From Clostridium estertheticum subsp. estertheticum (lineage in GTDB: Bacteria; Bacillota; Clostridia; Clostridiales; Clostridiaceae), in NCBI RefSeq assembly GCF_001877035.1, contig NZ_CP015756.1, forward strand, positions 4,207,001 through 4,271,000: DNA of 64,000 nt, given 5' to 3'. How positions within the stretch are numbered: the first letter of the stretch is position 1; every line of letters starts with the position of its first letter. The position numbers and the translations under genes were made by a program. The notes under the pieces were generated by a model. It was given only the letters and a program-made list of their open reading frames with translations. It was not told the DNA's origin and made no database searches. Positions 62,103-64,000 of this stretch are shown here, piece after piece.

Positions 62103-64000
62103 ATGGCAAAATATAATACAGGCATCGATGAAAAATGGCAACAAAAATGGGAAGACACAGATCTATACAAATTTGATGAGAATAATACTGAAAGAAAATT
62201 ATATGTACTTGAAATGTTCTCTTATCCATCTGGAAGCCAATTACATGCTGGACATTGGTTTAACTACGGCCCCGTAGATACTTGGGCTAGAATGAAAAGA
62301 ATGCAAGGATATAATGTATTTCAACCAATGGGTTTTGACGCTTTTGGGCTACCTGCCGAAAACTACGCAATAAAAACAGGTGTTCATCCAAAAGATTCTA
62401 CTGAGCAAAACATTATTAATATGAAAAAACAATTAAAGGCTATGGGAGCTATGTTTAATTGGGATCATGAAGTTGTAACTTGTAGACCTGATTATTATAA
62501 ATGGACTCAATGGTTATTCTTAAAATTATTTGAAAAAGGTCTTGCTTATAGAAAAAAAGCCCCAGTAAATTGGTGCCCTAGTTGTAATACAGTTCTTGCG
62601 AATGAACAAGTACTTACAGATGGTTCTTGCGAGAGATGTGGCACTGAAGTTACTAAAAAGAATTTAACTCAGTGGTTTTTAAAAATTACTGACTACGCTG
62701 AGGAACTACTAGAAATGCTTGACACTTTAGATTGGCCAGAAAAAACTAAAGCAATGCAAAGACATTGGATAGGTAAATCTACTGGTGCTGATGTTACTTT
62801 TAAGGTATCGGATTCCGATGTAGACTTTAGTGTATTTACAACAAGGGTAGACACTCTATATGGCGTTTCATATGTAGTTATAGCCCCTGAAAATGATCTT
62901 GTTGACATTCTTACTAAGGATGAATACAAGGATGCTGTTGAATCTTATAAATATGATGCCAGGAAACAAACCGATATAGAAAGGCAGTCTATTACAAGAG
63001 ATAAAACTGGTGTATTTACAGGTTCTTATGCTATAAATCCTATAAACGGACGCAAAGTTCCTATTTGGATTGCAGACTACGTTCTAAACACTTATGGAAC
63101 TGGTTGCGTTATGGCTGTTCCAGCTCATGATGATAGAGATTTTGCTTTCGCAACTAAATACAATTTACCTATTGAAAGAGTAATCGTTGGTTTTAAAAGC
63201 AAGAATGAAGACGATGAAAAACTTCCTTATACTGAACATGGTAAAATTATAAATAGTGAAGAATTTAATGGTTTATCTACAAATGACGCAAAAGAAGCAA
63301 TAGTTAAAAAATTAGAAACCATGAATTTAGGTTCTGGCAAGGTAAACTTTAGACTTCGTGATTGGTTAGTTTCAAGGCAAAGATATTGGGGCGCACCTAT
63401 TCCAATAATTCACTGTGATAAATGTGGAACTGTTCCTGTTCCTGAGACTCAGCTACCAGTAGAGTTACCTTATGATGTGGAATTTACACCAAACGGCGAA
63501 TCACCCTTAGCTAAATGTGAGGAGTTTATTAATGTCACTTGTCCTAAATGCGGAGGCCCGGCTCATAGAGAAGCCGATACCTTAGATACATTCGTTTGTT
63601 CTTCTTTCTACTATTTAAGATATGCAGATAATAAAAATAGTGAAAAGGCTTTTGATACAGACTTAATAAACAAAATGTTACCTGTAGACAAGTACGTAGG
63701 CGGTCCTGAGCATGCATGCATGCACCTACTTTATGCAAGATTTATCACAAAAGCTCTTCGAGATATGGGATATTTAAACTTTGATGAACCATTCTTATCT
63801 CTTACTCACCAAGGTTTAATACTCGGAGAAGATGGATTAAAGATGAGTAAATCCAAAGGGAATACAATCTCACCAGACAAGTATATAAAAGAGTTTGGAG
63901 CAGATGTATTTAGAATGTACCTAATGTTTGGTTTTGGCTATACTGAGGGTGGTGCTTGGAGTGATGATGGTATAAAAGCTATATCAAGGTTTGTTGATAG
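62103..64000 (+). CDS. leuS: leucyl-tRNA synthetase, N-terminal part (cut by window edge)
   Basis: 632 complete codons are visible; the gene continues past the right edge (family length about 800-870). Class I synthetase motifs: HIGH as HAGH at residues 48-51 and KMSKS at 580-584. The zinc-finger-like insertion is present ([15 protein letters not shown], then CERCGTEV). The editing domain contains [10 protein letters not shown] and [16 protein letters not shown], with the Asp that binds mischarged amino acids. It attaches Leu to tRNA-Leu. AAGGAGG 7 bases before the ATG; controlled by the T-box leader upstream. Confidence 0.97.
   Translation, partial: MAKYNTGIDEKWQQKWEDTDLYKFDENNTERKLYVLEMFSYPSGSQLHAGHWFNYGPVDTWARMKRMQGYNVFQPMGFDAFGLPAENYAIKTGVHPKDSTEQNIINMKKQLKAMGAMFNWDHEVVTCRPDYYKWTQWLFLKLFEKGLAYRKKAPVNWCPSCNTVLANEQVLTDGSCERCGTEVTKKNLTQWFLKITDYAEELLEMLDTLDWPEKTKAMQRHWIGKSTGADVTFKVSDSDVDFSVFTTRVDTLYGVSYVVIAPENDLVDILTKDEYKDAVESYKYDARKQTDIERQSITRDKTGVFTGSYAINPINGRKVPIWIADYVLNTYGTGCVMAVPAHDDRDFAFATKYNLPIERVIVGFKSKNEDDEKLPYTEHGKIINSEEFNGLSTNDAKEAIVKKLETMNLGSGKVNFRLRDWLVSRQRYWGAPIPIIHCDKCGTVPVPETQLPVELPYDVEFTPNGESPLAKCEEFINVTCPKCGGPAHREADTLDTFVCSSFYYLRYADNKNSEKAFDTDLINKMLPVDKYVGGPEHACMHLLYARFITKALRDMGYLNFDEPFLSLTHQGLILGEDGLKMSKSKGNTISPDKYIKEFGADVFRMYLMFGFGYTEGGAWSDDGIKAISRFVD

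Overview
The window is AT-rich, densely coded chromosomal DNA of a low-GC, endospore-forming Firmicute. Gene content and protein style point to Clostridium sensu stricto or a close relative: SleB, a cggR-gapA-pgk-tpiA-gpmI-eno glycolytic operon, a YerC/PcrA/LigA cluster, a Fe-S L-serine dehydratase, a T-box leader on leuS and strong AGGAGG ribosome sites. The species is not fixed by anything I can see. Most genes up to about 39.5 kb are on the minus strand. No tRNA, rRNA, intact insertion sequence, prophage or CRISPR array was seen.

Region by region. 1-1.2 kb: start of an arsenic operon (arsR-arsD-arsA, the last cut by the window edge). 1.4-3.5 kb: a frameshifted acetyltransferase remnant, a NifX-like protein, an Mrp/ApbC ATPase and a DUF134 regulator; both promoters here carry the same paired operator. 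3.6-10.2 kb: a metal block with DUF2809, a YcgQ-like protein, a COG0523-permease fusion, a canonical COG0523 GTPase and znuB-znuC-znuA; a shared inverted repeat marks a probable zinc regulon. 10.3-16.7 kb: two operons, each behind a cobalamin riboswitch: a small Fis-type HTH gene plus btuFCD (B12 uptake), and cbiQ-O-M-N (cobalt uptake). 16.9-20.1 kb: a four-domain sulfur oxidoreductase, a rhodanese remnant and an ArsR-type regulator. 20.2-25.7 kb: ligA, pcrA, yerC, secG. 25.9-33.4 kb: the glycolytic operon with a recognisable CggR operator. 33.5-39.5 kb: rpoN, trxB, trmL, a membrane MutS-like ATPase and a VanW protein.

39.7-52.9 kb is a mixed housekeeping stretch: M42 peptidase, ECF sigma and anti-sigma-like pair, sleB, a soluble MgtE-like protein with a long leader stem, a YgiQ radical SAM enzyme, a lipid kinase, a CBS protein, pssA and sdaAA/sdaAB. 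52.9-53.7 kb is an 840-bp gene-free stretch with two about 250-bp, highly palindromic elements in opposite orientation. Several of their stems differ by paired base changes, and this is the most unusual thing in the window. 53.7-64 kb: a TGS-uridine kinase-like protein, DUF421/DUF4363, fba, a YejK-like nucleoid protein, a four-gene CYTH-DUF5685-J-domain-membrane-protein operon, and a T-box-controlled leuS running off the right edge.

The genes form coherent circuits. Zinc uptake (ZnuABC) and COG0523 chaperones probably share one repressor. Cobalt and B12 uptake are both under B12 riboswitches. The DUF134 protein probably controls itself and mrp-nifX. CggR controls the lower glycolytic operon. 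Start codons were revised wherever a ribosome site clearly favours an internal start.
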